The notes: generated by a model not told the origin, from the letters alone. Shown: positions 47,639 through 58,951, counted from the stretch's first letter. The stretch: DNA of 64,000 nucleotides from Humulus lupulus (GCF_963169125.1 NC_084798.1:194799481-194863480), one strand, 5' to 3'. Numbers and translations: made by a program.

Positions 47639-50600
47639 TTACTTACCAAATAACTCCAGATACCGGCTCTGCATGTCCTCCTCTGACTCCCACGTTGCCT
47701 TTCGTTCAGAACTATTACTCCATAAGACTTTGACTATAGGAAAGCTCTTGGACCGCAACTGCTTCATCCCTCTATCTAGGATGCTAATCGGTCGTTCCTC
47801 ATAACTTAAGTCTTTCTGCAGCGCTATGGTATCGTACTTGAGGACGTGAGATGGGTCTGACACATACTTGCGTAACATCGAGATGTGGAAGACGTTGTGA
47901 CTATCGGCTAGTGCTGGCGGTAGGGCTAGTCTATACGCAACTAGTCCCACTTTGTCCAATATCTCAAAAGGACCTAAGAATCGGGGACTAAGCTTTCCGT
48001 TCTTCCTGAACCGCTTGACACCTTTCATAGGAGATATCTTCAGGAAGACTTGATCTCCAACTTGGAACTCCACATCGCGTCGCTTGGTATCCGCATAGCT
48101 TTTCTGTCGGCTTTGAGCAGCAAGCATACGCTGTCTAATAAGTGCTACTACTTCTTGAGCTTGTATAACAGCTTCAGGCCCTAGAAGCTGCCTTTCTCCT
48201 ACCTCGTCCCAGTGCAATGGTGACCAGCACCTTCTTCCATATAGCAACTCATAAGGTGCCATTCCGATCGTCGACTGGTAGCTGTTTTTGTACGAGAACT
48301 CGATCAGCGGTAAGTACTTGTTCCACGATCCTCCGAAATCAAGTATACACGCGCGTAGCATATCCTCTAAAATCTGAATCGCACGCTCGGACTGCCCATC
48401 TGTTTGAGGATGGAAAGCTGTACTAAGACTTAACTTAGTACCCATGGCTTGCTGTAAGTTTCTCCAAAATCTTGGCGTAAACACTGATCCTCTATCTGAC
48501 ACTATCGTCTTGGGGATTCCATGCAATCGTACAATCTCTTGGATGTAGATGTCTGCATATTGGTCTGCCGTATATGAAGTCTTAACAGGCAGGAAATGAG
48601 CCGACTTGGTTAGTCTATCTATTACTATCTAAGCGGAATCATGCTGCTTATTTGTCTTTGGCAGACCCGTCACGAAGTCCATGGCTATATCGTCCCACTT
48701 CCATTCCGGTATGCTAAGCGGTTGCAATAATCCTGCAAGCCGCTGATGCTCCGCTTTCACTTGCTGGCATACGAGACACTTAGATACATACTCTGCTATC
48801 TCCTTCTTCATCCCTGGCCACCAATAGACTGCCTTGATGTCATGAGTCATCTTGGTAGACCCTGGATGAACTGAGTACGAGGTGCTGTGCGCTTCTTCTA
48901 GGATCCTCTTCTTAATACTTTGATCGTCTGGCACACATACCCGATCCTTATATCTCAATAAACCTTGACTGGATATTGAGAAATCTGTAGTCTTGCCTTC
49001 TCTGACTGCATCCATGTGTGATGCTAGTGTGTCGTCATGTCCCTGACCAATTCGTATGTCCTCTAGCAGATTCGATTGGATAGACAAGTTAGCCAGCTTA
49101 CCTACAACCACTTCTATTCCGGCACTGATAAGCTCCTGCTGTAGCGGCTTTTCTATTCCAGATAAGGCTGCCAAATTCCCATAGCTTTTCCTACTAAGCG
49201 CATCGGCAACTACGTTCGCCTTCCCTGGGTGGTATAGGATTTCACAGTCGTAATCCTTGACTAACTCTAACCACCTGCGCTGCCTCATGTTGAGCTCCTT
49301 CTGCGTAAAGAAGTATTTTAAACTCTTGTGGTCCGTATAAATCTTGCACCGTTCTCCGTAAAGATAATGGCGCCAGATTTTTAACGCAAAGACCACTGCT
49401 GCCAACTCCATATCGTGGGTTGGATAGCGTTGCTCATACTCCTTCAACTGACGTGAGGCATAGGCTATCACCTTGTCGTTTTACATCAGTACGCATCCTA
49501 ATCCTAGCTTTGATGCATCACAGTAGACAACGAACTTGTCGTTGGGTGTTGGGACACTAAGTACCGGTGTTGAGCAAAGCTTATCCTTAAGCAACTGGAA
49601 GCTTTCCTCACACTTATCATTCCAGTTAAACTTTTGTTGCTTCCGGGTCAGGTTGGTAAGTGGAGTGGCTATCTTAGAAAAGCCCTCTACAAACTTTCTA
49701 TAATAACCTGCTAGCCCTAAGAAGCTTCTTACTTCTGACGCGTTCTTTGGCCTAGGCCAATCCTTCACGGCCTCTACCTTCGATGGATCTACTGCAACTC
49801 CGTCTTTTGATATGATGTGCCCGAGGAATGCCACTTGCGAAAGCCAAAATTCGCATTTCTTGAACTTGGCGTAGAGTTTATACTCCTTCAATCGCATCAA
49901 AATCAACCTTAAGTGTTCCTCGTGCTTTACTTCATCCTTGGAGTAAATGAAAATGTCATCGATGAACACAACGATGAATTTATCCAAGTAGTCTTTGAAG
50001 ACCCTATTCATTAAGTCCATAAACGCGGTTGGTGTGTTAGTAAGACCAAAAGACATAACCAAGAACTCGTAATGTCCATAACGAGTCCTAAAGGTTGTCT
50101 TAGGAATATCTTCTCCCTTTACCTTGAGCTGATGATACCCAGACCGTAAATCGATCTTAGAAAATACAGTCGCGCCTCAGAGTTGATCAAAAAAATCATC
50201 AATCCGAGGTAGCGGGTATTTTTTCTTAATTTTTACTTTATTCAGCTCACGGTAGTCTATGCACATCCGCATACTCCCGTCCTTCTTCTTCACGAATAGT
50301 ACTGGAGCTCCCCATGGTGAATGGCTTGGCCTAATGAAACCCAAGTCTAGGAGTTCTTGTAGCTGCGTCTTTAACTCCTTGAGTTCCGTAGGTGCCATCC
50401 GATATAGTGCCTTAGAGATAGGCTCGGTGCCTGGTACTAATTCTATCGTGAAGTCTATTTCTCGAGTTGGCGGCAATCCTGGCAAGTCATTGGGGAAAAT
50501 TTCTAGAAATTCTTGTATAACCCGAACATTTCCAACCTTAAGTGGCGTCTCATTCTCCACATTCGTGATGCTGGCTAAGAATGCTTGGCATCCTTTCTCC

Positions 50601-52276
50601 ATCATTCTTTGAGCTTTGAGAGATGACACTAATGGGGTGCGCAATCCTGAAGCTTGTCCCATGAAGCACAGTTTCTGGCCGTCAGGAGTCTCGAACATCA
50701 CCTTCTTGCGTCTGCAGTCGATCGTTGTGCCATGCCGTGCTAGCCAATCCATGCCTAGTATGACGTCGAAGTCTTTGATCACCAGCTCTATCAGGTCTCC
50801 TTCTAGTTCCTTGTCCTCAATCTTGATTGGTACACCTCGTACAATTCATGATGATAGAACTACTTTGCCCGAAGGCAACTCGGTTACAAACCTAGTTCTA
50901 AATCTTTCACTAGGTTTGTCTAGTTTATCTATCATTCCTAACGAAATATACGAATGAGTGGCTCCCGAATCAAATAATACATGACATAAATTATTGAGGA
51001 TGGAAACCTGACCTGTGACCACCTTGTTGCTAGCATCCGCCTCTCCTTGGGTTAAAGCAAAAACCCGAGCAGGAACCATCTTTTCATCCTTCTTTGCTTT
51101 TGGCTTTTGCTGAGGACACTCTTTCTTGTGATGCCCCTCTTGGCCACAATTGAAACACTCCTTGGTGTTGGCGCGGCATTCTCCGGGGTGCTTCTTCTGA
51201 CATTTGGCACATGGCGGGTATTCCACGTAGCCCGACCTATTTCCCCCATTATTTGGTCGTGCCCTTTTATTATTGTCGGCTTGCTTGTTGTCAGGATGCC
51301 TTCTCTTTTGTCTGTTACCGTTGTTGTTGGACTGATTGTTGCCGCTATTGCTAGACCAATTGTTGTTCCGACTGGCCTGAGGTTGGCTCTGTTGTCTGGG
51401 TTCCAGCTTACTGGCTTCTTCTTTGCTTACGTTGGCCTGTAACCTTTCTACTTCAATTGCCGTCTCAAGAACGTCGGCATATGAAGTGTTTCCCAGGTTT
51501 GCTAGCTTCACCCCCATCTCGATCTTTGGTCGGAGTCCTCTCACGAATTTGTTCACCCTCAGATAATCGGTTGGGACTAACTCTGCTGCGAACTTGGCTA
51601 AGCGGTCAAACTGACGAGCATATTCCGCCACTATTAAATTCCCTTGCTTCAGATTGGTGAACTCCTCAACTCTCGTAGCAAGTACCGCTGAATTGTAGTA
51701 CTTCTTGTGGAAGAGCTCCACAAATCGGGTCCACGTCATGGTGGCAGCATCGTGGGATTGCTGGACCAAGTCCCACCATATCCTGGCATCTTTCTTGAGT
51801 AAATATGAGACGCAGGATATACGGCCCGCATTACTGAGGTTCATGTGGGCCAGAATCGGCTCCACATTTCTTAACCACTCTTCTGCCTCAAAGGGGTCTG
51901 TAGTCCCTTCGAAGTTTGGAGCGTGCTGCTTGCGGAACCTTTTATACACTGGCTCCACGTGCTGTACTGGATATGGAGCGTAGTTCGTCATAGGCCATCC
52001 CCCATATGGACCAACTTGTTGGGGTGCTGGGGCCATTGGCTGTGGCTGCGGCTGCGGCGGAGGCTGAGATTGAGCCTGTTGGCGTTGTTGCTGCAGAAGT
52101 TCCTCGACTTGCTGTCGCAGTCTGGCAATCTCTGCAGTGTTGTCAGCTGGCTGTGCCGGCGCGTTGCGGCAAGCAGTAGCACGCACTCCCCTTCGGCGAA
52201 CTGTAGGGACCGCATTGGTTGCAGGAACATCGTTGGAGGCGTTTCCGTTGGTGCGTGCAGATCTTCGGAGAGACAT
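47639..52276 (-). pseudogene. gag-pol of element X1
   Basis: One polyprotein frame starts at 52276 (MSLRRSARTN). Gag has a Gln/Pro-rich N-terminal linker, the capsid core (APNFEGTTDPFEAEEWLRNV, ARIWWDLV, ELFHKKYYN) and a CCHC knuckle CFNCGQEGHHKKEC. The protease keeps DSGATHSYIS, the RT keeps VFIDDIF, the RNase H is present, and integrase keeps Asp in AMDFVTGLP, Asp in IVSDRGSVF and Glu in GQSER. It ends with a Tekay-type tail at 47639. Four in-frame stops break it: TGA at 50846-50848, TGA at 50177-50179, TAA at 49481-49483 and TAG at 48629-48631. Compared with X2 each can be explained by C-to-T or G-to-A changes (two of them at CGA/CGG Arg codons). Gag and the protease start are intact, the rest is not. 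Confidence 0.9.
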
Positions 52277-52792
52277 CGTAGCAGAGTTCTAACAGTTGAA
52301 AGAAACATGTTAGAACTTGACCTAATAGGCTCTAAGGAAAAAACTTATTCTAAAACAAACATATCTCGGACCTATTTATTATGACTTCTTATAAAAAAAT
52401 TATATAGGTCTTTATTTATTATTAGAGTGGGTTTCTATACTTAGAAAAATAAGTCATCTTTATTTTCTAAGTGTGTTTCTAATCATCCTATATGACTTAA
52501 TTCTCAGGCTCGAAACTTATCTTTGTTCCAAAGTTAACCATATTGAGGGAGGGCTGGGATCAGTAAAATCGTTCCCACTACTATGGCCCCCTAACACTCA
52601 ATAAGGAAACCAGGTTCATTGATTTGTATCCACCCTCACCGAACTCAGTCATTATTCATTTTATTTAGTATTTATTATGATTGAAAATAAAATCAAACTC
52701 ACACATATTATTCAAATAGCATGTTATTCATTTGGAAAAACAATTTCACTTATTACAATCAAAAGTAAATAAAAGAAATAAAAACTACTAAT
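52277..52792 (-). other. Conserved non-coding spacer between the extra ORF and gag (X1)
   Basis: About 516 nt without an ORF. A block around 52530-52660 is nearly the same in X2 (59690-59880), with phrases such as GGGGGCCATAGTAGTGGGAA and CCAGCCCTCCCTCAATATGG. This conservation suggests an RNA signal, for example for packaging; that is inference. Confidence 0.5.
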
Positions 52793-53260
52793 CTAAAAAT
52801 CGGGATCTTCTACATCCGATCCTTCATCTAGCATATCATCATCTATTTGTTCATAATCATCATTGTCATGAGCATCAAAACATCCTATAGGAAGGTTGGT
52901 GAGAATCCTATGTTTTTGCTCATTTGTGAACTGAAACTCAAATTTTGCAGTAAACCTAACTAAGAGAAAATAGTATCTCATTGCTAATGGTAATTCATCC
53001 TCCTCATGCATTTCTTCCCATATTTCTTCTAAAGTTGCTATTACAGGATGGAAATCTTTAAACAACCTAATTACTAATACATATTGTTCCGTTGATCTTA
53101 ACATTATTTGTTTAGCCTCTTGAAGGCCACCTATCTCTTGGTGAAACAAAAGCAACCTTCGAGTGATCCTTTCTAGGGCTCCTATGGTGTTTCTTGGCTC
53201 CCTTATTCTTTTTAAGGCCTTAATGGCTCGGATATCTTGGTAGGTTAAAGATCCGTTCAT
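52793..53260 (-). CDS. Extra ORF upstream of gag (X1), unknown function
   Basis: 155 residues from the Met at 53260 (MNGSLTYQDI); a Met 7 codons further upstream is in frame but lies in the candidate intron. The protein is compact and charged: a basic N-terminal half (IKALKRIREPRNTIGALERI, then TRRLLLFHQEIG), a hydrophobic helical middle (EQYVLVIRLFKDFHPVIATL), AMRYYFLLVRFTAKFEFQFT, and a very acidic tail (YEQIDDDMLDEGSDVEDPDF). I see no zinc knuckle, signal peptide or membrane segment. X2 encodes a homologue at about 82% identity. Comparing codons by eye, I see at least 18 synonymous differences against 27 amino-acid changes, which suggests selection on the protein. I do not recognise the family. 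The position, PBS then ORF then gag, resembles the ORF1 of Ogre elements, but the sequence does not. Confidence 0.75.
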   Translation of the reverse strand: MNGSLTYQDIRAIKALKRIREPRNTIGALERITRRLLLFHQEIGGLQEAKQIMLRSTEQYVLVIRLFKDFHPVIATLEEIWEEMHEEDELPLAMRYYFLLVRFTAKFEFQFTNEQKHRILTNLPIGCFDAHDNDDYEQIDDDMLDEGSDVEDPDF

Positions 53261-53266
53261 TCTTAA

Positions 53267-53384
53267 CTGAAACATAAACACTAAAGTTGTTAGCTATACA
53301 CATAGGCAAAGTAACTTGTAACTTAAACACTTACTTGGCAGTCAGATTCGGAGCTTCGAGCGTGTGTATCGAGGAGAACTTCAT
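53267..53384 (-). promoter_or_regulatory. Leader uORF and candidate 68-nt intron (X1)
   Basis: A 17-codon ORF (MKFSSIHTLEAPNLTAK) runs from 53384 to a TAA at 53331-53333. Its last codon overlaps a splice donor (CCAA, then GTAAGT). The matching acceptor TATGTTTCAG ends at 53267, giving an intron of 53334-53267. After splicing, the short frame would still stop (AAT TAA) two bases before the ATG of the extra ORF. X2 has the same arrangement with the same intron length. Confidence 0.5.
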
Positions 53385-53395
53385 GCAAAGGAACC

Positions 53396-53411
53396 GTTCT
53401 CTGATACCAAC
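53396..53411 (-). promoter_or_regulatory. Primer-binding site of element X1
   Basis: The sense strand reads TTGGTATCAGAGAACGG one base after the 5' LTR. It matches the initiator tRNA-Met complement for about 11-12 bases. Confidence 0.85.
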
Positions 53412-54510
53412 TGTAATGACCCACTAATCTAGACTTTTTGGACCATTAACGAAACTATACATAAACTTACATTTTTACGAAAATACCATAATTTTATTGA
53501 GTAACTTGTAAAATAAGAGTTACTTACAAATAAATACTAAGAAGGATATGGGATCCCATTGTCTTTAAAAACAAAACATGATTTAAATGAAAATAATTAC
53601 ATAAGAAATGCGGAAAATACATATAAAACCATAAAAGATAAAATGAGACTACATCCTCGAATCGAATAACGCTCGGCCCCTTGACTCCATTCACCATCGA
53701 TACACATCCTCTAAGCGTCACGAATCTTACCGCCTCTAAAGCTATTTTCCTGCACATAAAACAAAAAGGAATGAGCCTAATGCCCAGCAAGGAAAATCTA
53801 ACACATAGCCATACACATAAATTTCATAATAAACGTAAAGACATATCATAACACTTAATACATACACTTATTATAATGACCATTATTACTTGGGGTCCCA
53901 TATACTAAACAAGCTTATGCCCATGAGATTAGTGGGGTCCTACTAGCTAAGTAGGCATATGCCCATAATCTTTTTGGGGTCTTGTTAGTCAAATAGGGCA
54001 TAAGCCCAAGCCTACAAAGTGGGGTCCTACTAGCTAAGTAGGCATATGCCCCCTACAGCTGCGATATATCGGCACACGCTGAATATTTAAACACGAAATT
54101 ACACATTTTTAGCTAAGTTTGAATGGAGTAAACAGCCTTGACTAAGCCTTCAACGTATTCAAAGCTGCTGACTGACCCTATAACATTAAAACTTTACTCC
54201 TTATTAAATTTAATCCTCAAAAATACTTAATCCTTAATCACCATTCATAACATGTGCTTAAAATCCTATTGGTTGATATCTAAACCTTATAGTATAATAA
54301 ATATAATCCTTAATTATCAGTCATATAATCAAACCTTAGGTTATACTTAATATTCTTAAACTATAGGTTAAACTTAGAAAATCTATAAGTACTACTATGG
54401 GTGTCCAAATAATTCCGGGTCTGAACCAAAAATCCATAGTAACAAAGATAATACTAAACATACTATAATACTACTAAACAATTAGCTAAGTAAAGTTCTT
54501 CGACTCTACA
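53412..54510 (-). repeat. 5' LTR of element X1, internally deleted
   Basis: 1099 bp against 1911 bp for the 3' LTR. It follows the 3' LTR to CCTACAAA (about 54018), then repeats a 30-odd-base piece from about 85 bp earlier (GTGGGGTCCTACTAGCTAAG onward). It next jumps to CCCCTACAGCTGCGATATAT and continues to the end. The missing part includes the TATA box and three of the four palindromic motifs, so this LTR has lost its promoter. Confidence 0.88.
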
Positions 54511-55579
54511 AAAACTCAGGTGTTTATACTCTCACACTCACTTAGCACTTGCAGCCTCTGAAGTTAGAGCAAAAGGTGAATAATGGCTGGGTACTAGGTC
54601 CTATTTATAGAGTTTAGGAATGAAAGGATCTTGATTTTACTTGAATAAAAATAATAGCTTTTTAGGTGAAAATAATTTGAATAATCGTTCAGCAGAGGCT
54701 GAAGACTCGTTCAAAAAGATTATGGACTTATCAAGAGGTTGGATGGCTGAAAGGAAAAGAATTCAAAAACTTTTGAAAATACACTGAAGGAGGCGATATA
54801 TCGCCCCCTGTAGGCGATATATCGCCTGGGCCAGTATGCCCGAGGCTGTCGTGCATCGTCTCGTGTTTTCCGTATCTACGTGCTGCGATATATCCCCCCC
54901 TATAGCTGCGATATATCGGCACATGCTGATTAATTAAACACGAAATTACACATTTTAAGCTAAGTTTGAATGGAGTAAACAGCCTTGAATAAGCCCTCAA
55001 CATATTCAAAGCTGCTGACTGACCCTATTGCATTCAAACTTTACTCCTTATTAAATTTAATCCTCAAAATACTTAATCCTTAATTACCCATTCATAACAT
55101 GTGCTTAAAATCCTATTGGTCCTCATCTAAACCTTATAGTATAATAAATATTATTCTTAATATCAGTCATATAATCAAACCTTAGGTTAACATTAATATT
55201 CTTAAACTATAGGTTAAACTTAGAAAATCTATAAGTACTACTATGAGTGTCCAAATAATTCCCGGTGTGAACCAAAAATCCACAGTTACAAGGATAATAC
55301 TATACATACTATAATACTACTAAATAATTAGCTAAGTAAAGTTCTTGGACTCTACAGTTTCTTATAATCAAGATAGTTATTTATACTATCAGTATGTTTC
55401 TTTGAATATCAAGATTTGCATTCATACTTTGAATAAGGTCCTTGTTTAAAATTTAGGATTTCAAATATTGAACTATTCCCATTATTAATTGTTGATTTGC
55501 AAAGTGTAAAACCATATATTCTCAACAATTAAAATCTCTTGTTCTAATTACTTTATTTTTGTGTTTTTCATAATCAACA

Positions 55580-56970
55580 ATGAGGGAAATTTGTTCATCT
55601 TCTACAACCTTCAAATCCTTGTTTAAAGATTTGGTTTGTGTTGAACACATAACCATGAAAGATCAAAGAAAGTTATATTTGAATATGCTCTACATGAATG
55701 TGGATATGGATTCAATCTTCATCAACATAGGATGAGATAACTCAATGGGATTACATACTCAAGGAGATTGGTATTATCAAATTCCTTATTTCTAAATGTG
55801 TAGATTTCAAGAATTTGAATAAAATGTTTTTCCTGCCATATTTTTGTGAGTTTGAGTTTATTGCTAATATTAAGAGTACAATGTTGAATGTTAATGAACA
55901 ATACAATGGTGATTGTTATACTTGTTCTGTTTGTAAAGTTATTGATCATCATGTGAGATATGGTAATTGTAAAATTAACCTTATTGAGTTTAGAGTTAAG
56001 GCAATTGATGTTGAGATCATTACACTTATAAATAAATTTAATTTGGTCAATTTAATTGGTGATGAGATCTTCGTGAATTTGATTAAATTTAATGCATTTA
56101 ATGAGGAATGCATTGTAACCTTAATTGAGAATAATGCATTCAATGGGGAATGCATGATAACCCTAAAGAGAATTGACATAGTTCATGCATGTAGGATGAG
56201 ACTAATGCAACCTTAAGAGAAGGTGAACATGTCAATGAAATTGATGAAGAGATCATTGCAAAATAAAATGAAGATACTAAGGTCATTGCATTTTATGTTG
56301 AGATCATTGCAAACCTAAGTAAAGAGACCAAGGTCAATACATTTGATGTTGAGATCATTGCAACCTTGAGTGAAGTTAATGCAACCCAAAGAAAGGTGCA
56401 AGGATGGTGGTATGATACTTGTGCACCATTCATGCATTCTACGATAAAGAAAATTTCAAACCCTTTGAAAGTGCAATGGTGGGACTCGAAGTCCAAGTGG
56501 GACATGAAAAGAGATCTGAAGTACTTGGAAGGGGCTGCATTGATGTGTACTTCACTACTGGAAACAAAGTGACCCTAACTAATATTTTCTATGTTCTCGA
56601 TATGACTAGAAATATTATGAGTGGATGTCTATTGAGTAAATGCGGTATCAAAATGGAGTTTGAATTTATTAAATTCACTTTGACTAAATTGGTTACTTTT
56701 GTCAGAAAATGTTATACATGTGATGGAATGATCAAACTTTGTGCTCTTGATAGTGAAAATAATGATATGGCATCTAAATCTTGCAATGTGGTTAATACTA
56801 ATTTTATTACCTTATGACATAATATACTTGCTCGTATAGGTTATAACACAATTAAAAGATTTGTTAAATGTGGATTGATTAATTATGATGTGGATGTTGA
56901 TGAGCATGATAAATGTGAATTATGTGTTAAATCTAAAATGGTAAATAAACATTTTCCAATTGTATATTGA
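55580..56970 (+). pseudogene. gag, protease and pre-integrase of the Ty1-copia remnant
   Basis: Begins near 55580 with short gag-like phrases (TTFKSLFKDLV, KDQRKLYLNMLYMN) that contain stops. The stretch 55990-56390 is filled with degenerate direct repeats built on GTTGAGATCATTGCAA and AATGCATT. From about 56400 the copia protease region appears (WWYDTC, where family members have a D-S/T-G-type site) and shifts frame. It continues as LTNIFYVLDMTRNIMSGCLL, then CDGMIKLCALD, and after a stop the pre-integrase HNILARIGYNTIKRFVKCG and CELCVKSK. Integrase, RT and RNase H are not present in the window. Confidence 0.7.
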
Positions 56971-56991
56971 TGTTCAAACTTTCTAGATTTG

Positions 56992-58923
56992 TGTAGAGTC
57001 CAAGAACTTTACTTAGCTAGTTAGATAGTAGTAATAATAGTAATTGTAGTAGTATTTTTATGACTGTGGATTTTGGTTCAGACCGGGATTTAATTGGATA
57101 CTCGTAGTAATACTTGTAGATTTTCTAAGTTTAACCTATAGTTTAAGAATATTAATGTTAACCTAAGGTTTGATTATATGACTGATATTAAGAATAATAT
57201 TTATTATACTATAAGGTTTAGTTAGACCCAATAAGAAAGTAACACTTGTCATGTGTATGTATAATGATAATTAAGTATTTTTGAGGAATAAGTTTATTAA
57301 GAGTAATATTTGAATATCCTAGGGTCTGTCAGCAGCTTTGAAAACGTTAGATGACTTAGTCAAGGCTGTTTACTCAATTCAAATTAAGCTTAAAATGTGC
57401 AATTTCGTGTTTAAATATTCAGCGTATGCCGATATATCGCAGCTATAGGGGGCGATATATCGCAGTACGGGGATACGAAAAACACGTAACTTCGCACGAG
57501 CACCTCGACGAGCCTCGGGCATGCTGGCCCAGGCGATATATCGCTTACAAGGGGCGATATATCGACTCCTTTGATATACTTTTGAATGTTTTTGAAAACG
57601 TTCTCATTTTAATCTTTAACCTCTTGATAAGTCCAGCATCTTTCTGACTGAGTCTTCAGCCTCTGCTGAACGATAATTCAAATATTTTTCACTTAAAAAG
57701 CCATTATTTTAGTCAAGTTAAATGAAGATCTTTTCATTCTTGAAATCTATAAATAGGACCTAGAACCCAGCCATTTATTCATTCATCAAGCTAGGTTCAG
57801 AGGCTGCAAGCTGCTAGGTTATTTTTGAGTGCTTAAAGTACACTTGGGTTGGGGATTATAAGCTTAATCATTATAAGATTACCAAACACTTGGGAGTAAG
57901 GTTTATAGCACATTTCGGTTCAAGGTTTAGATTGGTCATAGAAGCATTCAAGGTATTCCAAAATCTAGTTCATTTTTGGTATTGTTTTCTTTAAGTTCTT
58001 ATAGTTTTCTACTCAGCACCCTAACTTTATTCTTTATTCTTGGATAGGAAATCTAAGATCTTGAACATAAGTTTTTTGGTAAGTATATTCTTGATGGTAT
58101 AGTTCGTCCATTCTTTTCTTTCCTCTTTCTTCAGTATTCTCACCCTTTCAATTTTGGCTTTTAGGAGTGTTCCAAAGTCCCAAACCTGTTCTCATATCCC
58201 GGTACTTTTGGTAAGGAAAATAGGATAGGATATTATGTGTTATGCCATTTGTTATCTTATGATTTATGTGTTATGTTAACTTATGATTTGTGTATTATGT
58301 ATGTTTGTAGACTTGGGCATATGACTTGTATAACTAACAAGCCCCAATAAATTCATGGGCATATGACTTGCTTAGCTAGCAAGCCCCACAAATCTAATGG
58401 GCATATGACTTGTTTAGTTTATGGGACCCCAAGTAATAATGGCCATTATAGTACGTGTAACATATGTTTATGATATGTTTTATGTTGCATTATGAATTTT
58501 ATGTATATGGTTTATGTGTTATATTTTCCTTGTTGGGCATTAGGCTCACTCCTTTATGTTTATATGTGCAGGAAGATAGCTTTGATGGCGGGAAAGGTTC
58601 TTGGAAGCTTGGGGATGTGTTTTGAGGCGGAATGGAATCGAAGGGCTGAGAGTTCGATTATAGGATGAAGTCTCTTTAATTATGGTTTTATATGTATTTT
58701 CTGCACTTTATTATGTAATCCATTTTATTTACAATTATGTTATGTTTTTCTTTTACAAACAATGGGATCCCATATCCTACTTTAAATTTTATGTAGTTTA
58801 ACATTTGTTTTACAAGTTTTTAATGAAGTTATGATTATTTTAGTTGTAAGTTTTATTAAAAAATTAGTGTCTATGTATAGTAGTCATTAATGGTCCAAAG
58901 TCTAGAGTAGTTGGGTCATTACA
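56992..58923 (+). repeat. 5' LTR of element X2
   Basis: 1932 bp, TGTAGAGTCC to GGGTCATTACA. A TATA box CTATAAATAG is at 57747-57756. Self-complementary GGCGATATATCGC-type motifs lie at 57429-57570, 180-320 bp upstream of the TATA box. A polyadenylation-rich 3' part follows the phrase TTGGGCATTAGGCTCA. Confidence 0.92.
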
Positions 58924-58942
58924 GTTGGTATCAGAGAAAGGG
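58924..58942 (+). promoter_or_regulatory. Primer-binding site of element X2
   Basis: TTGGTATCAGAGAAAGGG starts one base after the LTR. It is the initiator tRNA-Met type, as in X1. Confidence 0.85.
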
Positions 58943-58951
58943 TTCCTTCGC

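Larger units (their letters stand above)
45692..54510 (-). mobile_element. Tekay-like element X1 with an extra ORF, full length
   Basis: A minus-strand element with target-site duplication AAAAC (45687-45691 and 54511-54515). It has an intact 1911-bp 3' LTR, a 5' LTR shortened to 1099 bp, an initiator-Met primer site, a short leader ORF with candidate intron, an extra ORF, gag-pol and a polypurine tract. Over roughly 1050 comparable LTR bases I count about six differences (about 0.6%), so it is young. Even so, pol contains four stop codons. The integrase C-terminus (HNVFHISMLRKYV, KATWESEEDM) is Tekay/Del-like. Confidence 0.92.
44665..55356 (-). mobile_element. Solo LTR (TSD GTTTC) split by a same-family element
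   Basis: Left piece 44665-45691, right piece 54516-55356, together about 1.87 kb. Minus-strand ends are TGTAGAGTCC at 55356 and a CACTACA-type end at 44665. GTTTC flanks it on both sides (44660-44664 and 55357-55361). The right piece carries its own TATA box (54601-54610) and GGCGATATATCGCC island (54792-54825). A full-length copy of the same family sits inside it. Confidence 0.88.
43825..56986 (+). mobile_element. Ty1-copia remnant, host of nested insertions
   Basis: The LTR probably starts at 43825 (TGTTGAGATTTG). It has a TATA box TATAAATA at 44257-44264 and a CT-rich leader, and is then broken at 44664 by a solo LTR. It resumes at 55362, runs through a decayed gag and protease to pre-integrase region, and is cut at 56986 by the next element. 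At 44088-44160 it carries GGCGATGTATCACC and GGATACATCGC motifs. I could not fix the LTR end (candidates 55527 and 55579) or find a standard primer site. Confidence 0.65.

Noticed and set aside
55990..56390. CRISPR-like regular repeats
   Set aside because: The GTTGAGATCATTGCAA repeats are irregularly spaced and degenerate, lie inside a copia gag region, and this is plant nuclear DNA.
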